Shown in pieces: positions 45,610-53,472 of a stretch of DNA of 64,000 nt. The DNA lies in contig NZ_BMWC01000001.1 in NCBI RefSeq assembly GCF_014651035.1, positions 961,581 to 1,025,580 of the forward strand, in the 5' to 3' direction. This DNA is from Streptomyces lomondensis (GTDB lineage Bacteria > Actinomycetota > Actinomycetes > Streptomycetales > Streptomycetaceae). Below the pieces are notes generated by a model that was given only the letters and a program-made list of their open reading frames with translations, searched no databases and had not been told where the DNA came from. Every line of letters begins with the position of its first letter. The stretch's first letter is position 1. The position numbers and the translations under genes were made by a program.

Positions 45610-48524
45610 CGGACACCGTCGCTGTCGTCCCAGGCGCGGTCCGGCTGAACACCGCAACCGTCACCCAGTACCTGTCCTCGCAGTCCTCCCTCGCCGCCTC
45701 CCTGACAGGAGACGGCGGGGGCAGGCGCCGGATCGTGCTGCTGCGGTCCGCGCCCCAGTGGGACGGCCCCGCGGAGCCCGTCTGGGCGGAGGGGCGGACG
45801 GCCGGTGTCGCGGTCGCGCCCTCACCACTCGCCGTCCACGAACTCGTCCTCGACCACCTGGCGGGCCGTCGGCCCGGCCCCGCCGTGCTGGTCGTCCTCA
45901 CCGACCGCGAGCAGCACGAACTCGACCCGGCGATCCTCGCCCGCGTCCACAAACTGCGCATCGACACCGTCGACAGCTGGGACGTCGTACGCGAAGCCTT
46001 CGGCGCCCGGCAGATCGACCAGCGCCTCAAGGACGTCAACTGGGCCGCCGAAGCCCTCCTCGACGCCACCCCGCCCGGCGGCTGGCCGCCCGTGCCCGGC
46101 GGCTGGCTGTCCCGCCAGTACGCCCTCACCGCGCTCGCCCAGCGCCGCCTGCGCCTCGGCCGCTACGACACCGAGGGCGGTACGCGACGCCCCGGCGACG
46201 ACCGGCTCGACGCACAGACCCTGCTGCACTGGTCGACCCGCCCTGGTGCTCCGGAGCGTCTCCTCGGGCTGCGCGGCCCGGAGCGTGCCGGGCTGACCGC
46301 CTTCCTCGGTGAGGAGGACCAGGCCGGCCTCGCAGGTCGGGCCCTGCTCGCCCTCGTCGACGCCGAACGCGGCGCGGACGCCGCCGCCTTCGGACTCGTC
46401 TGTGCGGCACTGTGGCAGCACGCCGAGCCCGCCCCCGAGACGTACCAGGCCCGGGGCCGCGCCGAACGCTACTTCGGCGAGCAACCTCCGGCGGTCGGTG
46501 AACAGCTCGACGCCCTGGTGTCTGTCTTCGGCCGGTCCGCCGAGGAGTACGTGACGACGCTGCTGGCGGCCGGACACCGCAGCGGCGGCGACGCGGATCA
46601 GGCCCGCGAGGCACGCCGGACCTCCGGCACCGTGCTAGACCGGGCGGCCGCGCTGGCACGCCAGTTCGGCGCGGAGCAGGCCGTCGCGGCGAGCCCCGTA
46701 TTGCGTGGCGGACTCGAGGCCCGGTTCACGGCTGTCGGACGGTCGCTCGCAGCGGGCGACAGGGCCATGGTGGCGGACGCCGTCCGGCGCCTGGAGGACC
46801 ACCGGCTCGCCGCCGAGCCGGAGGAGTCCGCCCGCATCGAACGCGCCCGCATGGGACAGCGCCTCGCCCGCTGGCTGGCCACCGACCCGCCCACCGAGGC
46901 TCCCACCGTCGCCGACGCCATACAGCGGCACATCGCCGAGACCGGCTGGGCCGACCTGGCCCTGGAGCACATCGAGGCCGGCGGCGACCCGGACCCCGTC
47001 CTCAAGGCCGCCTACGACACTCTTGGCACGCGCGTCAGGGACCGGCGGCGGCAGATCGACGCCTTCTTCGCGCGCTCGCTGGCTGCCTGGACGCAGGCCG
47101 GCACCCAGCCCGGCAGCATGCTCACCGTCGAGACCTTCCTCGACCGCGTGGTCGGGCCGGTCGTGCGACGCGGCGAGGAACGGCGGGTGCTACTGCTTGT
47201 CCTCGACGGCATGAGCGCTGCCATAGCGAACGAACTCGGCGAGGAACTGCGCGCGTCCTGGGCGGAGTTCGACCCGCTGCCCGAGGACGCTCCGCAGCGT
47301 CGGGCGATGGCCGCCGCGCTTCCCACCCTGACGGCCGTGTCCCGGACCTCGCTGTTCGCGGGCACGCTGATGAAAGGCACCCAGGCCGACGAGAAGCGGC
47401 TCTTCCCCACGCTGAAGCTGTGGGGTGGCGCCCCGGCCGCCGTCTTCCACAAGGACGACCTGCGCACCGAGACCGCGGGCGACACCTTCGGCCCGGCCCT
47501 CACGGAAGCGCTCACCGACGGCCGGACGCATGTCGCCGTCGTCCTCAACGCCATCGACGACCGCCTCGCCAAGGAACAGAAGCTCGGGGACGGGGCCTGG
47601 CGGGTCGACGACGTCCCCGGCCTGCGCGACCTGCTGCGGGTGGCGGCGGCCCAGGGTATGGCCGTCATCCTCACCAGCGACCACGGCCACGTCGTCGACC
47701 GGCACGGAACGAAGGTCGACACCGCCGTCGAGCCCGCGTCCGCCCGGCACCGCCTGCCCGGTGACGGTCCGCTCGCCGATCGGGAGACCGCCCTCTCCGG
47801 GCCGCGCGTGGTGTGGCCCGAGCCCGGCGCGTCCATCGTGGCGTTGTGGGACGCCGACTCCCGCTACACCGCCCTCAAGGCCGGCTACCACGGCGGGGCC
47901 TCCCTCGCCGAGTTCACCATCCCGGTGCTCGCCTTCCTGCCGTTCGGGGCGGAACCGCCGAAGGGGTGGCGGGAGTTGGGGGACCAGCGGCCGGTGTGGT
48001 GGGCTCCGGAGGAGGTCGGGAGGGCGCCGCTGCCGAGTGAGCGCACCGCTCAGCTGGTGGTTGGGGCGACCCCTTCTGTGCCGAAGAGGCCGACGGGGAA
48101 GTCCCAGAAGAAGCAGGCGGAACTCGCGCGCACGCACGAGGCGCTCTTCGACGTGGGGCTGACCACCGGGGGAGACGACGCCCTTCTCACCCCGACCCTC
48201 GTCTCCCGGACCGAGGCGCTCGTGACGGCGCTGCTCGACTCGGAGACGTACCAGGGACAGCTCGGCGGTCTGGCCCGCAAGCCTCAGCAGGAGCAGGTCC
48301 ACAAGGCGGTCGCCGCTTTGCTGGAAGCGGGAGGCACCTTGCCCGTGACCGCGCTCGCCCAACGGGCCGGCATGCCCGTCACCCGGGGCGACGGCTTCGC
48401 CGCCGTCCTGCGGCAACTGCTCAACTACGACGGTGTACAGGTCGTGGAAACTCTGCCGGACGGCCGCACCCTACGGCTCCACGAGGCGCTGCTCCGCGAG
48501 CAGTTCGGCCTCGTAGCGGGCTGA
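45606..48524 (+). CDS. pglZ: BREX-2 PglZ, alkaline-phosphatase-superfamily protein
   Basis: 972-residue signature protein of BREX systems. Metal-binding motifs of the phosphatase/nuclease fold are present: LVLDGMS with Asp534, and TSDHGH with Asp692-His693-His695. The C-terminus ends with a winged-helix-like region ([12 protein letters not shown] ... LLNYDG) usual for the BREX-2 type. Coupled to pglY by a 4-base overlap and followed by a strong hairpin, so the pglYZ transcript probably ends here and brxD/brxHI have their own promoter. Confidence 0.94.
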   Translation: MTDTVAVVPGAVRLNTATVTQYLSSQSSLAASLTGDGGGRRRIVLLRSAPQWDGPAEPVWAEGRTAGVAVAPSPLAVHELVLDHLAGRRPGPAVLVVLTDREQHELDPAILARVHKLRIDTVDSWDVVREAFGARQIDQRLKDVNWAAEALLDATPPGGWPPVPGGWLSRQYALTALAQRRLRLGRYDTEGGTRRPGDDRLDAQTLLHWSTRPGAPERLLGLRGPERAGLTAFLGEEDQAGLAGRALLALVDAERGADAAAFGLVCAALWQHAEPAPETYQARGRAERYFGEQPPAVGEQLDALVSVFGRSAEEYVTTLLAAGHRSGGDADQAREARRTSGTVLDRAAALARQFGAEQAVAASPVLRGGLEARFTAVGRSLAAGDRAMVADAVRRLEDHRLAAEPEESARIERARMGQRLARWLATDPPTEAPTVADAIQRHIAETGWADLALEHIEAGGDPDPVLKAAYDTLGTRVRDRRRQIDAFFARSLAAWTQAGTQPGSMLTVETFLDRVVGPVVRRGEERRVLLLVLDGMSAAIANELGEELRASWAEFDPLPEDAPQRRAMAAALPTLTAVSRTSLFAGTLMKGTQADEKRLFPTLKLWGGAPAAVFHKDDLRTETAGDTFGPALTEALTDGRTHVAVVLNAIDDRLAKEQKLGDGAWRVDDVPGLRDLLRVAAAQGMAVILTSDHGHVVDRHGTKVDTAVEPASARHRLPGDGPLADRETALSGPRVVWPEPGASIVALWDADSRYTALKAGYHGGASLAEFTIPVLAFLPFGAEPPKGWRELGDQRPVWWAPEEVGRAPLPSERTAQLVVGATPSVPKRPTGKSQKKQAELARTHEALFDVGLTTGGDDALLTPTLVSRTEALVTALLDSETYQGQLGGLARKPQQEQVHKAVAALLEAGGTLPVTALAQRAGMPVTRGDGFAAVLRQLLNYDGVQVVETLPDGRTLRLHEALLREQFGLVAG

Positions 48525-48531
48525 CAGACAG

Positions 48532-48560
48532 GGGGCGGTCTGCCGGAAGCAGACCGCCCC
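48532..48560 (+). terminator. Terminator after pglZ
   Basis: GGGGCGGTCTGC-CGGAA-GCAGACCGCCCC, a perfect 12-base-pair stem with a 5-base loop, eight bases past the pglZ stop. It may also serve the convergent small gene at 48569. Confidence 0.8.
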
Positions 48561-48568
48561 TGAAGGCG

Positions 48569-48784
48569 CTACACGTCGCGCTTCACGTGGTTGAGCACGT
48601 TCATCCCCGCGCTGAGGACGGCGATGAACGCGCCACCACTACTCGTGAGAGTCGCCAACGGGCTGACATCGAACGCCATCGTCGTGACGGCAGTGCCGAG
48701 AGCGACCACACCGGAGACGAGAGCGACGATGGTGATGTCGCGCGCCGGGTGGTGGCACGCCTGATGGGTCGAGTTGGTCGACAC
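48569..48784 (-). CDS. Small two-helix membrane protein
   Basis: 71 residues from GTG 48784, which has GGAGG four bases upstream; the longer frame from 48835 lacks this. Two hydrophobic segments are visible (ITIVALVSGVVALGTAV and FIAVLSAGMNVL) with a basic end (HVKRDV). No family recognised. It is convergent with pglZ and shares its terminator. Small membrane proteins can be effectors in defence loci, but there is no direct evidence of that here. Confidence 0.55.
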   Translation of the reverse strand: MSTNSTHQACHHPARDITIVALVSGVVALGTAVTTMAFDVSPLATLTSSGGAFIAVLSAGMNVLNHVKRDV

Positions 48785-49067
48785 CGTTCCTCCATTGACT
48801 TGTCGGCTCGCTTGCGGGAAGAGGGCGCGACTCACCGAGGTGAGCAGCCCTTCCCAGCGATGCGCATACGAGCTCTACGGAGCCCGCAACCAGCCGGTTG
48901 CTGATTGGTATGCGCGTGAAGAGCGAGTCAATGAGCCCTCCGGAGAAAGGTAGGCATCGGACCTACGATGCCTACCACTTCATCAACTGCCCTGACAACC
49001 GAGAAAGTTGGGTTGGCTGGCTGGATGTCGTCGCTGCAGTGGCCGCCGGTCCGCACCGGCGTCAGTC
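48785..49067. other. Intergenic region with a hairpin
   Basis: About 280 bases without a supported gene. A stem GTAGGCATCG / CGATGCCTAC with a 6-base loop (48950-48975) lies about 90 bases downstream of the CBS/HEPN-like gene and could terminate its operon. Confidence 0.4.
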
Positions 49068-50120
49068 TCACGACGCGAACGCCCGCAGCACCTTCGCGAA
49101 GGTGGTCAGCTCGTCGATCATCGCCTGCGGAAGCGGCTTCTCGTCGAAGTGGGCGATCCGGTTGCGGATGTCCTTCACCCGCTTCAGCAGACCGACGAAC
49201 TGCTCCCGCGGCATGTTGGGCCACTTCAGCGCTTCCCAGTTGCGGTCGGCCCGTTCGGCGAGGGACGGCTTCGTCTGGTTGCCGTCCAGGAGTCTCAGGT
49301 AGTCGCCGAACATCAGGTCCGACACCTGACCGGTGCGGTGCTCCGGCTTCCTGTTCGTCTGGACCGCCTTGATGGCCTCCGTGTCCAGTGCCGCGCCCAG
49401 GCAGCGACGCAGCAGCGACTCGATCTCGCCCACGATGAAGAAGGGACGCGCTGCCCCCTCGAAGCGTTCCGTGACGTCCGCGGCGGTGACGATGCCCGAC
49501 AGGCAGCCGTCGTCGCCACGAACGAGCAGGTAGCCGTGCTCGCGGATGACCGGGAGGGCGGTGAAGAACTCCTGGCGGGCGTCGGCGACGGGCAGCGCGT
49601 CCTTCTCCATCGCGTTGTCCAGCGTGGCCGGCTTCCCCGACTCGTACATCTTGGCCACGGACCCCCAGGTGACGACCCCGTGGACCTGCGCCATACCGGT
49701 GGTCACCGGCACCTGGGAGAGCCCCTTCGTACGCATGAGGAAAGTCGTCTGGGACAGGGGCGTGCAGGGACCCACGGACACCACGCCGCGCCGCGCCGAC
49801 GGAATGTCGCCGAGCAACAGCCGCTGCGGCAGGGCGTGCGAAGGCAGCGCCTCGTCCGCCGCGTCGGCCTCGTCGTCCACGTCGGCGGGCGTTCCCTGCG
49901 CGGAAACGGACGTCAGCGGCACGACGTCGACGTTGCTGCGCAGACCGCAGACGGCGAAGTCCGGCAGCGTGGTCAGCCCGGCGTCCGTCAGCGCCTGCGA
50001 GATGAGGTGCACCGTCCGGTGGTCACGGACCCTGACCTGGAACACGTCGAGGATCTCCTGCACTGACACGGTCCTGCCCTTGAGCGAGGCGACGTCCCGC
50101 TCGTCCGGCCTGGTCGTCAT
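49068..50120 (-). CDS. CBS-pair protein with HEPN-like C-terminal domain
   Basis: 350-residue protein of unusual composition. Residues ~1-75 form a helical N-terminal module. Two CBS-like repeats follow (SVGPCTPLSQTTFLMRTKGL with VHGVVTWGS, then ALPVIREHGYLLVRGDDG with LSGIVTAADVTERF), which normally bind adenine nucleotides. From ~225 on the protein is helical and carries RNRIAH at residues 319-324, an Rx4H motif characteristic of HEPN ribonucleases, in the context DIRNRIAHFDE. A nucleotide-gated RNase is the simplest reading (inference). Its ATG overlaps the stop of the DUF262 gene by four bases, so they form one operon. It is embedded between pglZ and brxD on the opposite strand. Confidence 0.78.
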   Translation of the reverse strand: MTTRPDERDVASLKGRTVSVQEILDVFQVRVRDHRTVHLISQALTDAGLTTLPDFAVCGLRSNVDVVPLTSVSAQGTPADVDDEADAADEALPSHALPQRLLLGDIPSARRGVVSVGPCTPLSQTTFLMRTKGLSQVPVTTGMAQVHGVVTWGSVAKMYESGKPATLDNAMEKDALPVADARQEFFTALPVIREHGYLLVRGDDGCLSGIVTAADVTERFEGAARPFFIVGEIESLLRRCLGAALDTEAIKAVQTNRKPEHRTGQVSDLMFGDYLRLLDGNQTKPSLAERADRNWEALKWPNMPREQFVGLLKRVKDIRNRIAHFDEKPLPQAMIDELTTFAKVLRAFAS

Positions 50121-51934
50121 CGGGCGTCGTCCTCCGGCAGGTCACGGAGCATCGTCTTCTTGCCCATGGCGGAGTGCACAAGGTCCTGCAACTGCTTGGA
50201 GCGGTCGCGGTAGAAGCGCTCGTAGTCGTTCTCGCGCAACGCGTCCGGGTCGATCAGGTGGGTGGACAGGACGTCGTCGAACCACTCGGGACGCATGTCG
50301 GACGCGGCGATCATCGTGGACAGGTACGACGACGGCGCCCCCGTCATGTCCATCGCGGCACGGTAGGACAAGGGAGTCTTGTTCACGATCGAACTCGTGG
50401 GCAGACCGTTGCTGTTGCCCCGCCGGAACCACGTCTTGGGGAAGATCTGCCGGACGTCGACCCCGTACTCGTCCAGCCGGCCGGGACTGAGTGGGGCGCC
50501 CGTGTAGTGCCAGTCGACCGCCCCCTGCTTGATCAGCAGGGCGTAGATGCCCTTGTATGCGGCGCTGTTGCGGGTGGTGAGGGTGTCGAGGCGGTCGGCG
50601 AAGAAGAACGCCTCCGCGACCGTCTCGGGCGCCCTCTCATCCTGCGCGATCCAGGGGACGAGCTGCTCGACGTCCTTGGTGAAGCGCGTCTCCGTGGAGC
50701 CGCCGTACATCTCACCGAGCACCCCGCACCAGTACCATTGCTCGGTCTTCTCCTCCGCCCCCAGACCGTCCATCGCCGTGTCGAGGATGGCGCGGACGGC
50801 CGCGAGCGGGACCAACTGCGTCTTGTACGGCAGGTCGGCCGGGCGGACGATGCACTGCCGTTCCAGGAAGTCGCCCACCCACGCGAAGGCGTCGGCGAGC
50901 TTGGGCGCCAGGCGGACGAAGTCGGCCAGGGGGAGGTCCAGCAGGTCGCGGCGCTTGCAGGACACCGTGGCCCCGAGGCCCGCCCGCTTGCGCTCCCAGG
51001 TGCGCACCAGCGCGATGGCCTGCAGGAAGTCGATGCTGCTCAGCCCGTTCTCAAGACCGTTCTCCAGACGGCCGAAGACCGGGTACTTGCTCGCCAGTCC
51101 CTGCTTGATCTCCCGCCAGACCTCGGGAAGCTGGTAGTAGTCCCCGGTTCGCTCGACGTAGTCGCGGTCCCCGGCGTAGGTCGCGGTGAGCAGTTCGAAG
51201 ACGTTCAGGGGCACGCCGCCCGTGTTGACTCGCTCGAACACCGCGCAGACGGCGTCCATGGAGGTGGAGGCGGCCAGCCGGATCATCGGGACCTGGAAGG
51301 CGCGGACCTGCTGAAGGACCGCCTCGTCGAACTGGCCCCACAGGTCCCAGTTCCGGTCCTCGTCCGCCTTGATGTACGCCTTCTTCCACTCGTTCACGCC
51401 CTGGGCGTCGAAGACGAAATGCAGAGGGAAGAGGCCGGCCGCGCACTCGGCCTCGGTGGTGCTCAGGTCCAACACCACGGTGCGGTTGAAGTCCGTCCGG
51501 AGCACCTTGTCGGCAGGGACGGACACGATGGCCTCGTCGCGGTCGGCGGACGGGCCGACGGCCTTGGCGATGTCGACGTAGTACCACCGCTGGATGGGCT
51601 TGCCCCGGGCGTCCGCGGTCTCCACCGGGGCGTCCAACCACAGGGCCTGGAAGAGGGAGGTGAGGCGCTGCTGCCCGTCCAGTAGCAGGAGGTCGGCCAT
51701 CGGGTCCCCGTCCGGCCGCGCGCCGGTGAGGGTCCGGGAGCGGAACCGGGTGGCGCCGCCGGTCTGCAGCGTCATCACGACGCCGAGCGGGTAATCCAGT
51801 GTCACCGTCGCGATGATCGCCCGGATCCGGTCGTCGTCCCACTTCCAGTTCCGCTGGAAGTCGGGCAGTTGCAAGGAACCCGAGGCGACATCCGCCAGGA
51901 CGTCCTTCAGCTTCACGTTGTCGAGGGCCGCCAT
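50117..51934 (-). CDS. DUF262 (GmrS-like) protein with HNH-like tail lacking the usual histidines
   Basis: 605 residues. The N-terminal DUF262 domain has LPDFQRNWKWDDDRI and the nucleotide-site motif DGQQR at residues 86-90, as in GmrSD, BrxU and SspE-type nucleases. The C-terminal part resembles the DUF1524/HNH end (QIFPKTWFRRGNSNGLPTSS, then IVNKTPLSYRA). At the place where active members have a His-His-IFP motif, this protein has Val-Arg-Gln-IFP (residues 494-499), so nuclease activity is doubtful. It could instead act as an NTP-dependent sensor for the coupled CBS/HEPN protein. Starts at ATG 51934 behind GGAG, divergent from brxD. Confidence 0.85.
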   Translation of the reverse strand: MAALDNVKLKDVLADVASGSLQLPDFQRNWKWDDDRIRAIIATVTLDYPLGVVMTLQTGGATRFRSRTLTGARPDGDPMADLLLLDGQQRLTSLFQALWLDAPVETADARGKPIQRWYYVDIAKAVGPSADRDEAIVSVPADKVLRTDFNRTVVLDLSTTEAECAAGLFPLHFVFDAQGVNEWKKAYIKADEDRNWDLWGQFDEAVLQQVRAFQVPMIRLAASTSMDAVCAVFERVNTGGVPLNVFELLTATYAGDRDYVERTGDYYQLPEVWREIKQGLASKYPVFGRLENGLENGLSSIDFLQAIALVRTWERKRAGLGATVSCKRRDLLDLPLADFVRLAPKLADAFAWVGDFLERQCIVRPADLPYKTQLVPLAAVRAILDTAMDGLGAEEKTEQWYWCGVLGEMYGGSTETRFTKDVEQLVPWIAQDERAPETVAEAFFFADRLDTLTTRNSAAYKGIYALLIKQGAVDWHYTGAPLSPGRLDEYGVDVRQIFPKTWFRRGNSNGLPTSSIVNKTPLSYRAAMDMTGAPSSYLSTMIAASDMRPEWFDDVLSTHLIDPDALRENDYERFYRDRSKQLQDLVHSAMGKKTMLRDLPEDDAR

Positions 51935-52113
51935 GTGACTCCAAACTAACCCTGTTTCCTATACGCAGAGTGATTCCAGCAGCGCTTTGCTGTAACCGTC
52001 AACCGATTCGCAGAAGTAGGGCGGCGCGGCCGGGACAGCACGTGGTCGATGAAGCAGCCCGGAACGCACCGGTCCCGTACAGCGGTGCTCCGGGAAATGG
52101 AAGACTGGTTTCT
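51935..52113. promoter_or_regulatory. Divergent promoter region, DUF262 operon / brxD operon
   Basis: 179 bases between divergent starts, AT-richer than the flanks. A -10-like CTATAC lies at about 51959-51964 and an inverted pair CAGCA / TGCTG at about 51978-51992. No full consensus promoter could be fixed for either direction. Confidence 0.35.
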
Positions 52114-53472
52114 GTGAGCACCACCGGATCCCAGCGCCCCGCCCAGGTCAGCGCCGCCCGCCGCCGTACCGTCATCGACGCGCTGCGGCGCGGCGCCGTG
52201 CCCGAGAGCGGGCTCGATCTGCTGGCCACCGGACTCGGCCGGTTCGAAGCGGCCCTCGACGCGGAGCTGGACGCCGTCGCGTCCGGCGGGTCCGTGTTCA
52301 AGGCCGTGCGGGGTGAGTACGGGTCCGGCAAGACGTTCTTCACCCGCTGGCTGGGGGAGCGGGCCAAGCGCCGGAACTTCGCCGTGGCCGAGATCCAGAT
52401 CTCGGAGAACGAGACACCGCTGCACAAGCTCGAGACGGTCTACCGGCGGCTCACCGAACGCCTCACCACCTCCAGCTTCCCGCCCAGCGCCCTGCGGCCC
52501 GTGGTCGACGCCTGGTTCTACGCCCTGGAGGAGGACGCCCTCGCGGCCGGCGCGACCGAGGACGAGCTGCCGGGTGAGGTGGAGAAGCTGCTCGTCGCGC
52601 GGCTCGCCGAGGTGTCCCGGCATGCCCCGGCCTTCGCCACCGCGCTGCGCGGCTACCGGGCCGCCCTCGCGGCCGGCGACGAGGCAACCGCCGCGGCCGT
52701 CCTGGCGTGGCTCGGCGGCCAGCCGCACGTCGCGGCCTCCGCCCGCAGGTCCGCCGGGGTGCGCGGCGACCTCGACCACTTCGGCGCCCTCGGCTTCCTG
52801 CAGGGGCTCCTCACCGTGCTGCGCGACTCCGGGCACACCGGGCTCTTCGTCGTCCTCGACGAGGTGGAGACGCTTCAGCGGGTCCGTTCGGACGCCCGGG
52901 ACAAGGCGCTCAACGCGCTGCGGCAGCTCATCGACGAGGTGCACTCGGGCCGCTTCCCCGGCCTGTACCTCGTCATCACGGGCACGCCCGCCTTCTACGA
53001 CGGTCAGCAGGGTGTGCAGCGGCTGGCCCCGCTCGCCCAGCGGCTCGCCACCGACTTCACCACCGACCCCCGCTTCGACAACCCCCGCGCAGTGCAGATC
53101 AGGCTTCCCGGTTTCGACCAGGAGTCCCTGGTCGGCCTCGGTATCACCATCCGGGACCTGTACGCGGATGCCGCCGCGTCGCCCGAGCGCGTGCGGACGG
53201 TCGTCGACGACGCCTACGTCGCGGACCTCGCGAAGGCCGTCGGCGGGGCGCTGGGCGGGAAGGTCGGGGTGGCTCCCCGCCTGTTCCTGAAGAAGCTCGT
53301 GGGGGACGTGCTCGACCGCGTCGACCAGTTCAACGACTTCGACCCCCGGCAGCACTACCGGCTGACCGTCGCGAGCAGCGAACTCACCGACGTGGAGCGG
53401 AACCTGGCCGCCACGGTCTCCGGTGGCTCCGGCGGCTCTGCCTCGGCCGACGACATCGACCTGGAGCTGTGA
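52114..53472 (+). CDS. brxD: BREX-2 ATP-binding protein BrxD
   Basis: 452-residue P-loop ATPase (DUF2791/BrxD type). Walker A GEYGSGKT at residues 67-74, Walker B FVVLDEVETL at about 250. The middle is helical, with LVITGTPAFYDG resembling sensor 1 and VAPRLFLKKLVGDVLDRVD near the end. GTG 52114 is the most likely start; the frame is open further upstream but no better ribosome-binding site is seen. Overlaps brxHI by one base. BrxD and BrxHI accompany PglWXYZ in type 2 BREX loci (known). Confidence 0.92.
   Translation: MSTTGSQRPAQVSAARRRTVIDALRRGAVPESGLDLLATGLGRFEAALDAELDAVASGGSVFKAVRGEYGSGKTFFTRWLGERAKRRNFAVAEIQISENETPLHKLETVYRRLTERLTTSSFPPSALRPVVDAWFYALEEDALAAGATEDELPGEVEKLLVARLAEVSRHAPAFATALRGYRAALAAGDEATAAAVLAWLGGQPHVAASARRSAGVRGDLDHFGALGFLQGLLTVLRDSGHTGLFVVLDEVETLQRVRSDARDKALNALRQLIDEVHSGRFPGLYLVITGTPAFYDGQQGVQRLAPLAQRLATDFTTDPRFDNPRAVQIRLPGFDQESLVGLGITIRDLYADAAASPERVRTVVDDAYVADLAKAVGGALGGKVGVAPRLFLKKLVGDVLDRVDQFNDFDPRQHYRLTVASSELTDVERNLAATVSGGSGGSASADDIDLEL

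Noticed and set aside
41110..45657. 1515-codon open frame antisense to pglY
   Set aside because: Only its last 90 codons (antitoxin, from 41382) are real. The rest mirrors pglY codon structure and has a low-complexity Gly/Val/Leu composition typical of high-GC shadows.
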